Shown here: piece by piece, positions 27,707 to 36,822 of the stretch
Numbering within the stretch: the first letter of the stretch is position 1
Layout: each line of letters begins with the position of its first letter
Origin: an uncultured Lachnospiraceae bacterium
Lineage (GTDB): Bacteria > Bacillota > Clostridia > Lachnospirales > Lachnospiraceae
Direction of reading: 5' to 3'
DNA: 64,000 nucleotides
Assembly (NCBI GenBank): GCA_910587935.1
Contig: CAJUNP010000002.1
Location: forward strand, 82,823-146,822
The notes under the pieces: model-generated
The model's database searches: none
What the model was told of the DNA's origin: nothing
Seen by the model: only the letters and a program-made list of their open reading frames with translations
Program-made: the position numbers and the translations under genes

Positions 27707-28756
27707 TCATAATTTTATAATTTTATGCCCTGCCGCTTTCAGCAGCCGGTTCATGATTGCCTGTCCGATTCCTTTATCTTCAAAAGCTTCCGAAAAAATA
27801 ACCGTCACCTGTTCATCATCAAATTCCCTCAGAATCCGATAAAGCTCCTTTGCAATACTTTCTTCTCTTTCTCTGCTGCCGGCGCTCTTAACAATTCCTG
27901 CCGGATACTTGTGAATACTGCCGTCAGTTCCGATAATACCGACTTTCTCCCCGGCCTTTTCCAAACGTTTTGTCTGTTCGTTAATAAAGGCCGTCACTTC
28001 CCCGCCGGGACCCTCCACAATGGTCAAATCTCCCTGGGGCGCATAATGACGATATTTCATTCCCGGCGCCCTGGGAACGCCTCCTGCATCCGCCGACAGA
28101 ATGGTCCGATCCGTTTCTACTGGTCCTGCTATTTCCTCCAGCATCTCACATGTTATAAATCCGGGCCTTAAAATTACGGGATCGTTTTCGGACAAATCCA
28201 CAATGGTAGATTCCAAACCGATTCCTACCGGACCTCCGTCCAGAATCATTTCAATTTTTCCGTCCAGATCCTCAGCCACATATTTCGCCAGAGTCGGACT
28301 CGGTTTCCCGGAAACATTAGCGCTCGGAGCCGCAATATAGCCGCCGGATGCCCGGATCAGCTCCAGCGCCGCCGGATGATCCGGCATACGTACCGCCACG
28401 GTGGACAGACCGCCGGTTGTTGTAATCGGTACTATGTCCGACTTTTCCAAAACCATCGTTAACGGCCCCGGCCAAAAGGCTTCCGCCAGTTTTTGAGCCT
28501 TCCCGGGAACCTTTTTTACAATCTTATTCAGATCCTCCAAACAACCTATATGGACAATCAAAGGATTATCCGAAGGTCTCCCCTTTGCAGCATATATCTT
28601 TGCCGAGGAATCCGGATTTAATGCATCTCCGCCCAATCCATACACGGTTTCTGTCGGAAACGCCACTAATCCTCCCTTTTTGATTATTTCCCCGGCCCGC
28701 TGTATTTTACGGATATCCGGATTTACCGGGTCAAGCTTAACAACCTCTGTTATCAT
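27707..28756 (-). CDS. L-threonylcarbamoyladenylate synthase (Sua5/YwlC type)
   Basis: 349 residues: an N-terminal YrdC domain (about 10-205) with the KxR/SxN-type active-site elements (IYAAKGRPSDNPLIVHI, SANVSGKPSPT), then a linker with PGMKYRHYAPQ and a C-terminal Sua5 domain. It makes threonylcarbamoyl-AMP from threonine, bicarbonate and ATP for the t6A modification of ANN-decoding tRNAs. It has its own AAAGAGGCG site. A terminator just upstream separates it from the next gene. Confidence 0.92.
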   Translation of the reverse strand: MITEVVKLDPVNPDIRKIQRAGEIIKKGGLVAFPTETVYGLGGDALNPDSSAKIYAAKGRPSDNPLIVHIGCLEDLNKIVKKVPGKAQKLAEAFWPGPLTMVLEKSDIVPITTTGGLSTVAVRMPDHPAALELIRASGGYIAAPSANVSGKPSPTLAKYVAEDLDGKIEMILDGGPVGIGLESTIVDLSENDPVILRPGFITCEMLEEIAGPVETDRTILSADAGGVPRAPGMKYRHYAPQGDLTIVEGPGGEVTAFINEQTKRLEKAGEKVGIIGTDGSIHKYPAGIVKSAGSREREESIAKELYRILREFDDEQVTVIFSEAFEDKGIGQAIMNRLLKAAGHKIIKL

Positions 28757-28772
28757 AAAAACGCCTCTTTAA

Positions 28773-28807
28773 AATGGGGCTTATCACAACCATGCAATAG
28801 CCCCATT
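28773..28807 (-). terminator. Terminator ahead of the Sua5-type gene
   Basis: 9-bp perfect stem AATGGGGCT/AGCCCCATT, 17-base loop and TTTT on the minus strand, about 27 bases after the end of the 28.8-29.7 kb membrane protein gene. Confidence 0.6.
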
Positions 28808-28833
28808 CATTACCACTTGAAAATATGCTGTTG

Positions 28834-29667
28834 TTATTTTAAGTAATAAGAACCCCATTGGTCGATCACTGTTTTTGCCTCTTCCGCGCTGATTCCCGTA
28901 ATACTCCTGAGCTCCTGCATGGCAAAAACGATTTCCTTTTGCGACACAAAACGGTCTACCCCGCTGAGACTTGATTTCGGATAACTCATTCCGCCGATGG
29001 TAACCGTGGTCTGAGCCTGCGCCTGTTCTTTCTGTTTTTTATTTCCTCTAATGAGGAAAACAGCGCTCAGGATTCCGATCAGCGTTCCTACAACGCCTAT
29101 AATAAACAAAGTTCTTGCCGCCTTTATTATATAAGGATCAATATAAAGAGGAAGCACATACTTATCAATATCCGATTCGTTTTCAAACCACTGGGCTTCC
29201 TGAAACCACTCTACCATATACTGATACATTTCATCATCGAGCTTTTTGAGGCCGCCCTCTTCAGAGACCGTAGTCGTTCCGGGATTATCCGTTATTCCCA
29301 TCAGATAATTGTATGTATCATCACTGATTGTCGAGTAGGTATTAAAGTCTTTATCGTCTACACGAATTCCTATAAAATACAGTTCCTCTCCCGAAAACGC
29401 CGGAATAATAAAGTAATAATCATTATCTCTGCTGACAAAATTGCCATCTCTTGTTCTTGTTGTCGTTTCCGTAGCGAAATAATCCAGCGACATGTAAATA
29501 TCCGCTTCCACCGCCTGCGTTGTAGAAAGTTTTGTAATATCGGTATCTTCCGCATATAAATCAACCACAGGCTTAAGCGTTGCGATGCCGTCGCGTCCGT
29601 TTGCAATTAAAATAATCACACTAAACACACCGATTATAATACCTAAAATCTGCAATCCCTTTTTCAT
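28834..29667 (-). CDS. Unknown membrane protein with two transmembrane helices
   Basis: 277 residues not recognised. A first helix (LQILGIIIGVFSVIILIA, 5-22), an extracytoplasmic domain of about 150 residues and a second helix (LFIIGVVGTLIGILSAVFLI, about 187-206) leave a 70-residue cytoplasmic tail containing ELRSITGISAEEAKTVIDQWGSYYL, which resembles a small helical binding segment. GGAAGGG precedes the start. It forms a pair with the downstream-oriented gene at 29.7-30.2 kb, 24 bases away. Function unknown. Confidence 0.6.
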   Translation of the reverse strand: MKKGLQILGIIIGVFSVIILIANGRDGIATLKPVVDLYAEDTDITKLSTTQAVEADIYMSLDYFATETTTRTRDGNFVSRDNDYYFIIPAFSGEELYFIGIRVDDKDFNTYSTISDDTYNYLMGITDNPGTTTVSEEGGLKKLDDEMYQYMVEWFQEAQWFENESDIDKYVLPLYIDPYIIKAARTLFIIGVVGTLIGILSAVFLIRGNKKQKEQAQAQTTVTIGGMSYPKSSLSGVDRFVSQKEIVFAMQELRSITGISAEEAKTVIDQWGSYYLK

Positions 29668-29691
29668 TTTATAACCCTTCCTTTTCTCAGC

Positions 29692-30243
29692 TTATTTCTT
29701 TGCCGGATAACCCGGAAGATAGGTCAGCAGTCTTTCCACTTCATTTTCCTGATAAAATCCGAGAGGTTCGCTGCTGTTTTCGATACCGCTGCTCTTCATA
29801 ACGTAAGGAACAAACATGGGAATCGCCGCTCCCGCAATGCTGAATTCCACACGGATGTCTTTTTTGGACGGACGGTATTTTAATGACGTTTCTTCCCAAT
29901 TTACGGGCATCAGGTTTCTGAACCGGATCTCCCCGTCTTTTACGACGAAGGGAATAATTAATACGTCTGCCGCATTAAAAGCCAAAGCATAACTGTAATA
30001 CCAGTAATGCGTCGTGTTTCCGCGTCTCTCGGATCTTGTATACCGGCCCACTGCATAAGTAAAATCACCGAACTTATCACCCAAAAGATCCGCTACCGCT
30101 TTCATCAGCCTTTTTCTGTCGGTGCCTTCTTCTTTTTGCGTTTTCATATACTTCTGGCCTTTAACCAGACCCAGGACAGCAACAATAACAACAAACGCAA
30201 CGACGGCGACCGCTATTAATGTTTTTATTAAATCCGAATCCAT
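29692..30243 (-). CDS. Unknown membrane-anchored protein
   Basis: 183 residues. An N-terminal anchor (IKTLIAVAVVAFVVIVAVLGLV, 5-26) is followed by a soluble domain, probably cytoplasmic, with tyrosine-rich segments (NTTHYWYYSYALAFNAADVLIIPFV) and an EFSIAGAAIPMFVPYVMKSSGIENSSEPLG stretch reminiscent of PH-like or SPFH-associated small domains. I do not recognise the family. GGAGGATAT sets the start. It is probably cotranscribed with the two-helix protein that follows it. Confidence 0.55.
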   Translation of the reverse strand: MDSDLIKTLIAVAVVAFVVIVAVLGLVKGQKYMKTQKEEGTDRKRLMKAVADLLGDKFGDFTYAVGRYTRSERRGNTTHYWYYSYALAFNAADVLIIPFVVKDGEIRFRNLMPVNWEETSLKYRPSKKDIRVEFSIAGAAIPMFVPYVMKSSGIENSSEPLGFYQENEVERLLTYLPGYPAKK

Positions 30244-30331
30244 ACTATATCCTCCTTACAGTATCTATCTTATACCATTTAAAAAATAGCATAATCATCG
30301 AAAAATGTCAATATAAGTCAGTGGCGTCATT

Positions 30332-31072
30332 CTACTGCCGCATTGCATTGAGATACCGCATAATTCCCATATGTATTGCCCATGCGATCTTCTCCTGGTA
30401 CTCCTCCGTAACCAGTTTTTCCGCTTCCGCATAATTTGACAGAAATCCACATTCCACGATCACTATGGGGGTGTCGGTTTTTTTCAGTAAATAGTAACTG
30501 TCGTTGGCTTTTGTTACCCGCGTATTTTCCGGATCGGCCGTTTGAATCAGACATTCCTGCAGACAATCGGCAAGGGCTTTCCCTTCCTTGCTGTCTTTAT
30601 AGTAAAACACCTGTGCGCCGTGCACATATTCTTCCTGATAACTGTTTTGATGAATGCTGACGGTAATGGCAGGTTTCGCCTCTTCTATTAAAGCAATGCG
30701 GCGCTTCATATCCTGTACTTTTTTGTTGGACACCCCTGCGTCATAAAGTCCGTCTTCCGTTTCCCGGGTCATAACGACTTCCACATCCTGCGCTTCCAAA
30801 AGTTTTTGAACCCGCCTGGCAATTTTTAAATTTATTTCCTTTTCATTCGCTCCGTTAACCCCGACTTTGCCCGGATCATCACCGCCATGCCCTGCGTCGA
30901 TTACCACACGGATTTTATTTGCATTAACTTCTTCACCGGCTTCTCCCGCAGTGCTTTTGTACCGCGCCGCTTCCCTTCCAAGGGCAAAGGCGCACCCCAA
31001 GATCAGTGCGCCCATTAAAATACCCAGAAATTTTTCTCTTTTTTTTCTATATTTGTTCCATTTCTCTTTCAT
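30332..31072 (-). CDS. N-acetylmuramoyl-L-alanine amidase (CwlD-type)
   Basis: About 246 residues: a membrane anchor near residues 16-32, then an Amidase_3 domain with zinc-ligand motifs RVVIDAGHGGDDPG (His), a metal-binding Glu in NEKEINL, VSIHQNSY (His) and the catalytic VECGFLSN (Glu). It cuts the amide bond between muramic acid and the stem peptide. Length and anchor match CwlD, which in spore formers prepares muramic-delta-lactam in the cortex; a vegetative role cannot be excluded. The start is ATG at 31072; an upstream GTG is possible. Confidence 0.8.
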   Translation of the reverse strand: MKEKWNKYRKKREKFLGILMGALILGCAFALGREAARYKSTAGEAGEEVNANKIRVVIDAGHGGDDPGKVGVNGANEKEINLKIARRVQKLLEAQDVEVVMTRETEDGLYDAGVSNKKVQDMKRRIALIEEAKPAITVSIHQNSYQEEYVHGAQVFYYKDSKEGKALADCLQECLIQTADPENTRVTKANDSYYLLKKTDTPIVIVECGFLSNYAEAEKLVTEEYQEKIAWAIHMGIMRYLNAMRQ

Positions 31073-31131
31073 CAAAAGACCCACGCTTTTTTTACTAGTT
31101 TATGAGTCCTCAAATCCAAAAATGAAACCTT

Positions 31132-32856
31132 TTACTGACCGGAAGCGCCGCCGGCTGCATAAGCGCTGATAAGTTCCCATACGGCAGGATCCTCGTAACC
31201 AAGCCTCCATACGGCTACGCCGCCCAGATCATAATTGTTCATAACGTTTAATTTCACCTGAATCGACTCCGGATCTTCCAGCCATATCTGATAAGTCGTC
31301 TCACTGCCTGCAAGCTCCCCGTAATTCTGACAGGCTTCCTCGTCCCATATGGTCTGCATCCCCATACTGTCAAGCATGCTGCGCTGGTTCACCATGGTTA
31401 CGTAATCGTCCGTCACTTCCGTTCCGGTAGTCTTCCATAATATAGTGTAAAACGGAACCGCATTAATTACCTTATGGGAAGGCACTTCCTCCAGCATTTT
31501 TTCGATGCCGTTTCTCACGTAGTTAATGGAAGCTACGCTTCCCACGTCTTTGGAGCCGTGCCAGTGCTCGTCATATCCCATAATAATCACATAATCCACA
31601 ACAGCTCCCTGCTCCCCGCGGTTATAATAATCGTTAAAGTTGAACGGTACATAGTTATCCACGGAAAGTACCAGATTATTTAAACGGCACTGAATGGATA
31701 ATTCCCTTAAAAACTGGACATAATGCGGACCGCTGTCATTACCGATTTTTTCAAAGTCCACATTAATGCCGTCCATACCGCAGTCAAGCGCCGCCTGTAC
31801 CAATCCGCGTACCAGATTATTCCGTTTTGTAGTGGAAGACAGAACCGCATACACATCTACATCATAGCTGAAGTCATCGACAAGTCCCCATACCTCCAAT
31901 CCCATATTGTGCGCCTGGCTCACATAGCCCGAAGTTGCAAAGCTTGTAAAATTCCCCTCGTTATCGCTCAGTTTAAACCAGGTCGGCGATATTACGTTCA
32001 ATCCTTTTGTCCTCGCCACCGTCTCCGTCAGCGTATCGTTACCTGCCACGCCGCCGATTACATGCCATCCAAGAGAGATTTTATGGTCTCTTGTAAGCGA
32101 TGTATATTCCGGAACCTGGTAATCCGTCACGGGTGTCGGCGTCTCCCGCGTTATTTCTCCCATTCGTTTATTTTCAACATAACCGATGAAACCGTCCGAT
32201 GTTTGAACCTCGCTCCAGTCTTCCATCTGCTCCAAAACAATCAGACGTTCCCCTGCCGGCACTTTTTTCAGGATAGGACTTTTTACACCGCCCCTGAAAC
32301 GCACGGCCGTAGCCTTTTTAACTTCCGCCACATCTCTTTCCTGCCACTGCGTATATACCTGCATACGGTTCGGCTCCGTAAAAGGTTCATAAGAAAAATT
32401 GGTATACTGCTTCACATAATCCGCCGCTATATACAGCACGGTATCCGCTTCCTCACCTTCTGTCTGTCTGGTAAAAGAAAGTACATATCCCGCATCCTGG
32501 GGCGTTCCGTCCACATTATAGGAAGTCTCTCCCACAACCGCTGTTATCACTTGCGTAGGCGTCGTATAAATCAGAAGATTCTCCCCTTTATCCCAATAAA
32601 ATCTGGAATTCATATACGCATGCACCGTGGCAAGATCAAAATAATACACGCCGCCCGAAAGCACCGCCTTTTCTTCCAGAAGCTCGTCCTGCAGTAAAAT
32701 TGCCACTTCGTCTTCCTTATATATATTAAAATATTCATTCAAATCGGCTTTCTCGTCAGAATATGAATACTTTTGATAAATCTGTCTGCCTAATGCTATA
32801 CCTGCAATCAAAATAATAAGGACGATCGCAGTCAATGCGGGAATTAATTTTTTCAT
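31132..32856 (-). CDS. GH18-family glycosidase with SH3 domain (YaaH/chitinase-like)
   Basis: About 574 residues. An N-terminal anchor (LIPALTAIVLIILIAGIALG) is followed by a copper-amine-oxidase-N-like segment (VYYFDLATVHAYMNSRFYWD) and an SH3b domain near 195-240 (KVPAGERLIVLEQMEDWSEVQTSDGFIGYVE). The C-terminal GH18 barrel has the DxxDxDxE signature as MDGINVDFEKIG. GH18 members of this type act on peptidoglycan or spore cortex. The ATG at 32856 has AGGAGG ten bases upstream; a GTG six bases earlier is too close to it. It is directly upstream of the CwlD-type amidase gene, which fits a shared wall-remodelling role. Confidence 0.85.
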   Translation of the reverse strand: MKKLIPALTAIVLIILIAGIALGRQIYQKYSYSDEKADLNEYFNIYKEDEVAILLQDELLEEKAVLSGGVYYFDLATVHAYMNSRFYWDKGENLLIYTTPTQVITAVVGETSYNVDGTPQDAGYVLSFTRQTEGEEADTVLYIAADYVKQYTNFSYEPFTEPNRMQVYTQWQERDVAEVKKATAVRFRGGVKSPILKKVPAGERLIVLEQMEDWSEVQTSDGFIGYVENKRMGEITRETPTPVTDYQVPEYTSLTRDHKISLGWHVIGGVAGNDTLTETVARTKGLNVISPTWFKLSDNEGNFTSFATSGYVSQAHNMGLEVWGLVDDFSYDVDVYAVLSSTTKRNNLVRGLVQAALDCGMDGINVDFEKIGNDSGPHYVQFLRELSIQCRLNNLVLSVDNYVPFNFNDYYNRGEQGAVVDYVIIMGYDEHWHGSKDVGSVASINYVRNGIEKMLEEVPSHKVINAVPFYTILWKTTGTEVTDDYVTMVNQRSMLDSMGMQTIWDEEACQNYGELAGSETTYQIWLEDPESIQVKLNVMNNYDLGGVAVWRLGYEDPAVWELISAYAAGGASGQ

Positions 32857-32879
32857 CGTCACATTTCCTCCTAACCGTC

Positions 32880-33076
32880 CCTATTATAACAAACTATTTG
32901 CATACCGTCATTACAAAAATTTTTAATTTTTTATGTTTTATCGATTCTTTTTTATTTTGTTTAAATACTCAGGCAACCACACGGCGCCGAATGCAAGAAG
33001 GGGCCTTCCCGTATATAATGCAGGCGCTGAGCGTTGCGGCTATTATGGCTTACATAGAATCGACCGGGTATCCGGA
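32880..33076. other. Short non-coding stretch
   Basis: AT-rich sequence (32880-32970), then a more GC-rich part up to the small gene at 33.08 kb. Short open frames exist on both strands, but none has a ribosome site or recognisable product. No terminator is clear. Confidence 0.3.
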
Positions 33077-33286
33077 TCACTGGATTTTTATTCTGTCATA
33101 TCGGATTTCCTTTAACTTTCCGGTTTCGGCTATTACATAATCTGCCATGTAGACAAAATTTTCTCTGACACATTTTCCAGCAATTTGTTCCGGCGACGCA
33201 GGTTTGCCGTCCATAAAAAGTTTAATGCCTGCTTCCCGCAGAGAACGCAGTGACGCCTGTGTGTCTGACCGGACCTCATTTTTCAA
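33077..33286 (-). CDS. Small conserved-looking hypothetical protein, 69 residues
   Basis: Starts at TTG (33286), with AAAGGGGGG nine bases ahead; an ATG 24 bases upstream lies before this ribosome site and has none of its own. The product has a short helix (DTQASLRSLREAGIKLFMDG), then KPASPEQIAGKCV and ENFVYMADYVIAETGKLKEIRYDRI. The sequence is balanced and codon use looks normal, so it is probably real. I do not know its function. Confidence 0.5.
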   Translation of the reverse strand: MKNEVRSDTQASLRSLREAGIKLFMDGKPASPEQIAGKCVRENFVYMADYVIAETGKLKEIRYDRIKIQ

Positions 33287-33759
33287 TATTTTGATCCCCC
33301 CTTTACGCATTGATCCAAAAGAAGGTTCCGTGATATTTTCTTTTTTTAATGCATTTGTTAATTTTTACTTAAAAATGGCATACTAATAATAGTCTGCAAA
33401 AGATCCCCCCATACCGCACCTCAAAAATAAAAACATAGCAAAAAACTTTCCTGTGAATGAATTATAACGTGGATTAGTTTATTGTTGGAAAATTCTAAGA
33501 ATCCCCTGGCAGGCACATAAGCCTGTAAGACATCACCAATACTACTAAAGAAACGTATTCATGATAAGATGAAACATATAGCCGTTTTTCAATTATATTG
33601 TTTCATGATAAATAATTAAGGATATAATTCGGTGCGCCTCCTTTCCTGTGCATATTGTCTGGAGGCATCTCTTTATGCATTATAACCAAATTTTTCCTTA
33701 AACACAAGCCTTTTTATGCAAAAAATTATTAAAAAAGCCTAAACTTCGTTTTAGTCCTA
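33287..33759. other. Gene-poor interval with a minus-strand promoter and RNA-like elements
   Basis: No convincing gene. On the minus strand there is TTGTGT (33702-33707), 17 bases, TATAAT (33679-33684). Downstream, GCCTCC pairs with the GGAGGC of a ribosome-site-like AAAGGAGGC about 20 bases away. There is an inverted repeat ATGAAACA/TGTTTCAT in 33.56-33.61 kb and a CAGGC/GCCTG hairpin near 33.51 kb. A 25-codon open frame (start 33680) overlaps the -10 box and is therefore doubtful. A small RNA or long leader of the 69-residue gene is possible. Confidence 0.35.
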
Positions 33760-33786
33760 TTGACTTCCTTTTCATATAAGTATAAT
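33760..33786 (+). promoter_or_regulatory. Promoter of mecA
   Basis: TTGACT at 33760-33765 and TATAAT at 33781-33786; the spacer is 15 bases, or 17 if TAATAT at 33783-33788 is used. It leaves a leader of about 80 bases before the start codon. Confidence 0.5.
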
Positions 33787-33870
33787 ATACTTTTAATCCT
33801 TGACGCAGTTTACAGGTTTTTAGTAACAAAACCCTTGATTTACAGTATCTTATAGTAAGGATGTGATAAC

Positions 33871-34596
33871 ATGAAAATAGAAAAAGTAAATGATAACCAG
33901 ATTCGCTGTACGCTTACCAGAGAAGATCTGGCAAACCGGCAGCTCAAAATCAGCGAGCTGGCATACGGCACGGAAAAGGCCAAGAATCTGTTCCGTGATA
34001 TGATGCAGCAGGCATCTTTTGAATGTGGTTTTGAAGCAGAAGATATCCCGCTGATGATAGAAGCTATTCCACTGAATTCGGAGTGTATTGTCCTCATCAT
34101 TACCAAGGTGGAAGATCCTGAAGAACTGGATACCCGTTTTTCCAAATTTGCGCCCTCCGTTCATGACGACGAGGAGGACGCGGAAGATGTCATGAATGAT
34201 CTGGCAGACAGCGCCGACGATGTTCTTGATCTGTTTAAAAAACTGCATGAAAATCATGCGGCGGAATCAGCCAGGGAAACGCCTTCCAAACAGGAAGACC
34301 CCCTGACGCGTATATTTGCCTTTCCGACTCTGAATCAGCTCATCCGCGTTGCGCGCCTTTTAGCGTCGGCATATGAAGGCGTCAACTCCCTTTACAAAGA
34401 CGGACGTTCCGAAGAGTACCTGCTTTTATTAAACCAGAGCGGCCATACTCCCGAAGAATTCGCAAAGGTTTGTAATCTGCTTTCCGAATACGGCAACATA
34501 TACAGGACCGTTCCTTCCAGCGATTCTTACCTGAACGAACATTATACGCCGATTATATCGGGCAACGCAGTACAGTCTCTTGCCCGAATCGGCTGA
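33871..34596 (+). CDS. mecA: Adaptor protein MecA homologue
   Basis: 241 residues. The N-terminal substrate-binding domain begins MKIEKVNDNQIRCTLTREDL and the C-terminal half carries the ClpC-binding part (FAFPTLNQLIRVARLL, then YLLLLNQSGHTPEEFAKVCNLLSEYG). A poorly conserved acidic linker joins the two (about 105-145). MecA delivers substrates to the ClpCP protease. AAGGATG precedes the start; a terminator follows 10 bases after the stop. It is monocistronic. Confidence 0.85.
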   Translation: MKIEKVNDNQIRCTLTREDLANRQLKISELAYGTEKAKNLFRDMMQQASFECGFEAEDIPLMIEAIPLNSECIVLIITKVEDPEELDTRFSKFAPSVHDDEEDAEDVMNDLADSADDVLDLFKKLHENHAAESARETPSKQEDPLTRIFAFPTLNQLIRVARLLASAYEGVNSLYKDGRSEEYLLLLNQSGHTPEEFAKVCNLLSEYGNIYRTVPSSDSYLNEHYTPIISGNAVQSLARIG

Positions 34597-34606
34597 TGAA
34601 ACAATA

Positions 34607-34646
34607 GAAAGAGAACCGTGCCGTCATCATGACGCACGGTTCTTTC
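34607..34646 (+). terminator. Terminator of mecA
   Basis: Long stem: GAAAG and AACCGTGC on the left pair with GCACGGTT and CTTTC on the right, with a two-base bulge, and the CGTCAT/ATGACG loop extends it; it ends in TTTCATTT. Confidence 0.75.
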
Positions 34647-34669
34647 ATTTGCCGGTATTCCCGTTAACA

Positions 34670-34861
34670 CTACAGAGCGTTAATCTTGCCCATTAATTCT
34701 TCAATGTCCATGCCGTGAACCATTGCCGCTTCTTCCAGAGATTCCCCCTGAGCCGAAGGACATCCCAGACAATGCATGCCCGCTTCCATCAAGATGGGAG
34801 CCACATCAGGATTAATACGTAAAATCTCGCCGATCGTCATGTCTTTCGTTATATCTGCCAT
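34670..34861 (-). CDS. DUF1858 domain protein
   Basis: 63 residues covering a complete DUF1858 domain: DMTIGEILRINPDVAPILMEAGMHCLGCPSA, with a C-x2-C pair (CLGC), then a helix ending MDIEELMGKINAL. These small proteins occur with hybrid-cluster and other redox enzymes in anaerobes; the two Cys are thought to form a redox disulphide. No redox partner is adjacent here. GGAGG is upstream of the start. Confidence 0.85.
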   Translation of the reverse strand: MADITKDMTIGEILRINPDVAPILMEAGMHCLGCPSAQGESLEEAAMVHGMDIEELMGKINAL

Positions 34862-34983
34862 TGCAAAAACCTCCTGTATTCTCTTTTGCCCGGCTTTTTA
34901 ATCCGGACGCTTCTGTTAAAACTGTTCTATCAGTATAATACTTTGCCCGCAATCTGGCAAGTTATTCCGGAAATGTCTTTTGT

Positions 34984-36822
34984 TCACGTATAATATTTAG
35001 CCTGCGCTTCCCACATCCGGGCATAATTTCCGCCTGCGGCACAGAGTTCTTCGTGGCTTCCCCGTTCTACGATCCGCCCCTGATCAAACACGATTATATC
35101 TTCGCAGAAACGGCAGCTGCTCATCCTGTGGGAAATATAAATGCTGGTTCTGCCTTCTACCATCCGGTTGAAACGGGCATAAACCTCCGCTTCCGCTTCG
35201 GGATCAAGCGCCGCCGTAGGTTCGTCCAGGATCACTACCGGCGCGTCTTTATAAAGAGCCCTGGCCAGGGCCAGCTTCTGTGCTTCCCCGCCGCTGATCT
35301 CCACGCCGTCCCCCAGATTTTTGTACAGATTTGTATCTAGTCCCTGCGGCATTGCCTGTACCAGTCCCTCCGCATCCGCCTGGCGCAGCGCCTTGCGGAT
35401 CCGTTCTTCCAGCCTTTCTCCTCCCGCCGTAATATTTTTCCATACCGGAAAGGCAAAAAGCCGGAAGTCCTGAAACACCACGCCAAACAGAGTCCGATAC
35501 TCTTCTTCGCTGTACTTTCGGATATCTACGCCGTTCAGCGTAATGCGTCCTGCCGTCGGTTCATACAAACGGCAGAGAAGATTGATAAATGTAGTCTTGC
35601 CGGCGCCGTTTCTTCCCACCACCGCCAGTTTACCCTTCATGCGGATCTTGCAGTTTACATCCTTTAACGCCAATTCTTCACATCCGGGATAATGAAAACT
35701 TACATTTTCAAAAGCCAGTTCATACTCCCCGTCCGTTCTTTTTTCCACCGGTATGGAACCGGCGGCATGTAAATTTTCCGTATCCAGAAACTGAAGAAAC
35801 GGCCCCATATAAGTGCAGATCTTTCTCAGTTCCCCTTGGTCTGCAATCAAGGTAAGACAGGCGTTTCCAAACTGATTCACAACCCCGGCAAACTGTGTAA
35901 AAGCGCCCACGGTAATGGCGCCTGTCAACGCTTTTACCGCAACCAGCAGATAAGAAAACACCGTAAAGAAGCTGCTTATCATTTTATTGGAATCACATTC
36001 CCTGCGTTCCAAATCACACATATTTTCATAGTAAGCGCACGCTTTTTCCAGGTTCTCCGTAATATTTTTGAGAATCATCTCCTGCATATTATAAATACGG
36101 ATAATCTTTCCTGTTTCCGTTTTGCCGAGCACCTGACTCTGCAAATAAGATATTTTATTTTCCACTCCCGTATGGGAAGAAAAAATGGCCATCTGCTTTG
36201 CGGCAAATTTTCCGAATATCTTCCATGAACCCAAAAGCATTCCTGCAAACGCCGCGCCAAACAGCAGCGCCGACGGGAGAGGCTTTGCAATCCATCCTGT
36301 CAGACCGGCCTGCTTTTCCGGCCCGGCCATACACAGGACGGCCACCATACCGACCGACAACAGTATATTTAAAAGCGCTTTCAGAATATCGCAATAGCGG
36401 CACAAAAGCACCCCAAGCCCTCCGTGCATCTCCGAGGTTCTCTCCGAGTAAAGAAGCTTCTCCGATACCTCCGGCCTTTCCATCGTCTCGTAATCCAGGG
36501 AAAACGCTTTTTCACGCAGCCAGACATAGAAAATCAGCCAAATCCTGTTCCTCATGCCCCGAAATTTTCTTCTGAGCAGGCACAATGTCACTCCAAAAAA
36601 CAAGTTCATTCCCAGAAGGTACAGCGCCCATTGCGCCGCCTGTCCATAAGCCCCCTTAAGTAACAGGTCAATCAGTCCGGCCGTCAGGAACAACCCGGCA
36701 TAAATCTGAATGGTAGAAAAGCATACTTCCAGCAGATGCAGCGGAATAATGGCCGAATCTACCGAGTGTATCATTTTGAGCAGCCGGAATCCTGTTTTAT
36801 GAATAGAAATAAAGTCACTCAT
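34984..36822 (-). CDS. ABC exporter half-transporter (membrane domain fused to ATPase)
   Basis: About 612 residues: an N-terminal six-helix membrane domain and a C-terminal ATPase with Walker A GRNGAGKTTF, signature ISGGEAQKLALARAL and Walker B VVILDEPTAALDP, followed by the His switch YISHRM. All nucleotide-site residues are present. The ATG at 36822 overlaps the end of the first exporter gene by eight bases and has AAAGGA just upstream, so the two are translated together and probably form a heterodimer. Substrate unknown; peptide, lipid or drug are all possible. Control by a LytTR regulator is suggested by the upstream repeats. Confidence 0.88.
   Translation of the reverse strand: MSDFISIHKTGFRLLKMIHSVDSAIIPLHLLEVCFSTIQIYAGLFLTAGLIDLLLKGAYGQAAQWALYLLGMNLFFGVTLCLLRRKFRGMRNRIWLIFYVWLREKAFSLDYETMERPEVSEKLLYSERTSEMHGGLGVLLCRYCDILKALLNILLSVGMVAVLCMAGPEKQAGLTGWIAKPLPSALLFGAAFAGMLLGSWKIFGKFAAKQMAIFSSHTGVENKISYLQSQVLGKTETGKIIRIYNMQEMILKNITENLEKACAYYENMCDLERRECDSNKMISSFFTVFSYLLVAVKALTGAITVGAFTQFAGVVNQFGNACLTLIADQGELRKICTYMGPFLQFLDTENLHAAGSIPVEKRTDGEYELAFENVSFHYPGCEELALKDVNCKIRMKGKLAVVGRNGAGKTTFINLLCRLYEPTAGRITLNGVDIRKYSEEEYRTLFGVVFQDFRLFAFPVWKNITAGGERLEERIRKALRQADAEGLVQAMPQGLDTNLYKNLGDGVEISGGEAQKLALARALYKDAPVVILDEPTAALDPEAEAEVYARFNRMVEGRTSIYISHRMSSCRFCEDIIVFDQGRIVERGSHEELCAAGGNYARMWEAQAKYYT

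Noticed and set aside
32835..33140. Plus-strand frame of about 100 codons between the GH18 gene and the 69-residue gene
   Set aside because: It starts inside the GH18 gene in the opposite direction, has no ribosome site and its product has no recognisable pattern.
33358..33399. 14-codon frame after a second GGGGGGATC ribosome-like site
   Set aside because: Too short and without any similarity; the site may be chance in purine-rich sequence.
33603..33680. 25-codon minus-strand frame ending KGGAPNYILNYLS, a possible signalling peptide
   Set aside because: Its ATG overlaps the TATAAT of the only promoter present, so it would not be in the transcript. There is no ribosome site at a proper distance and I cannot name a family.
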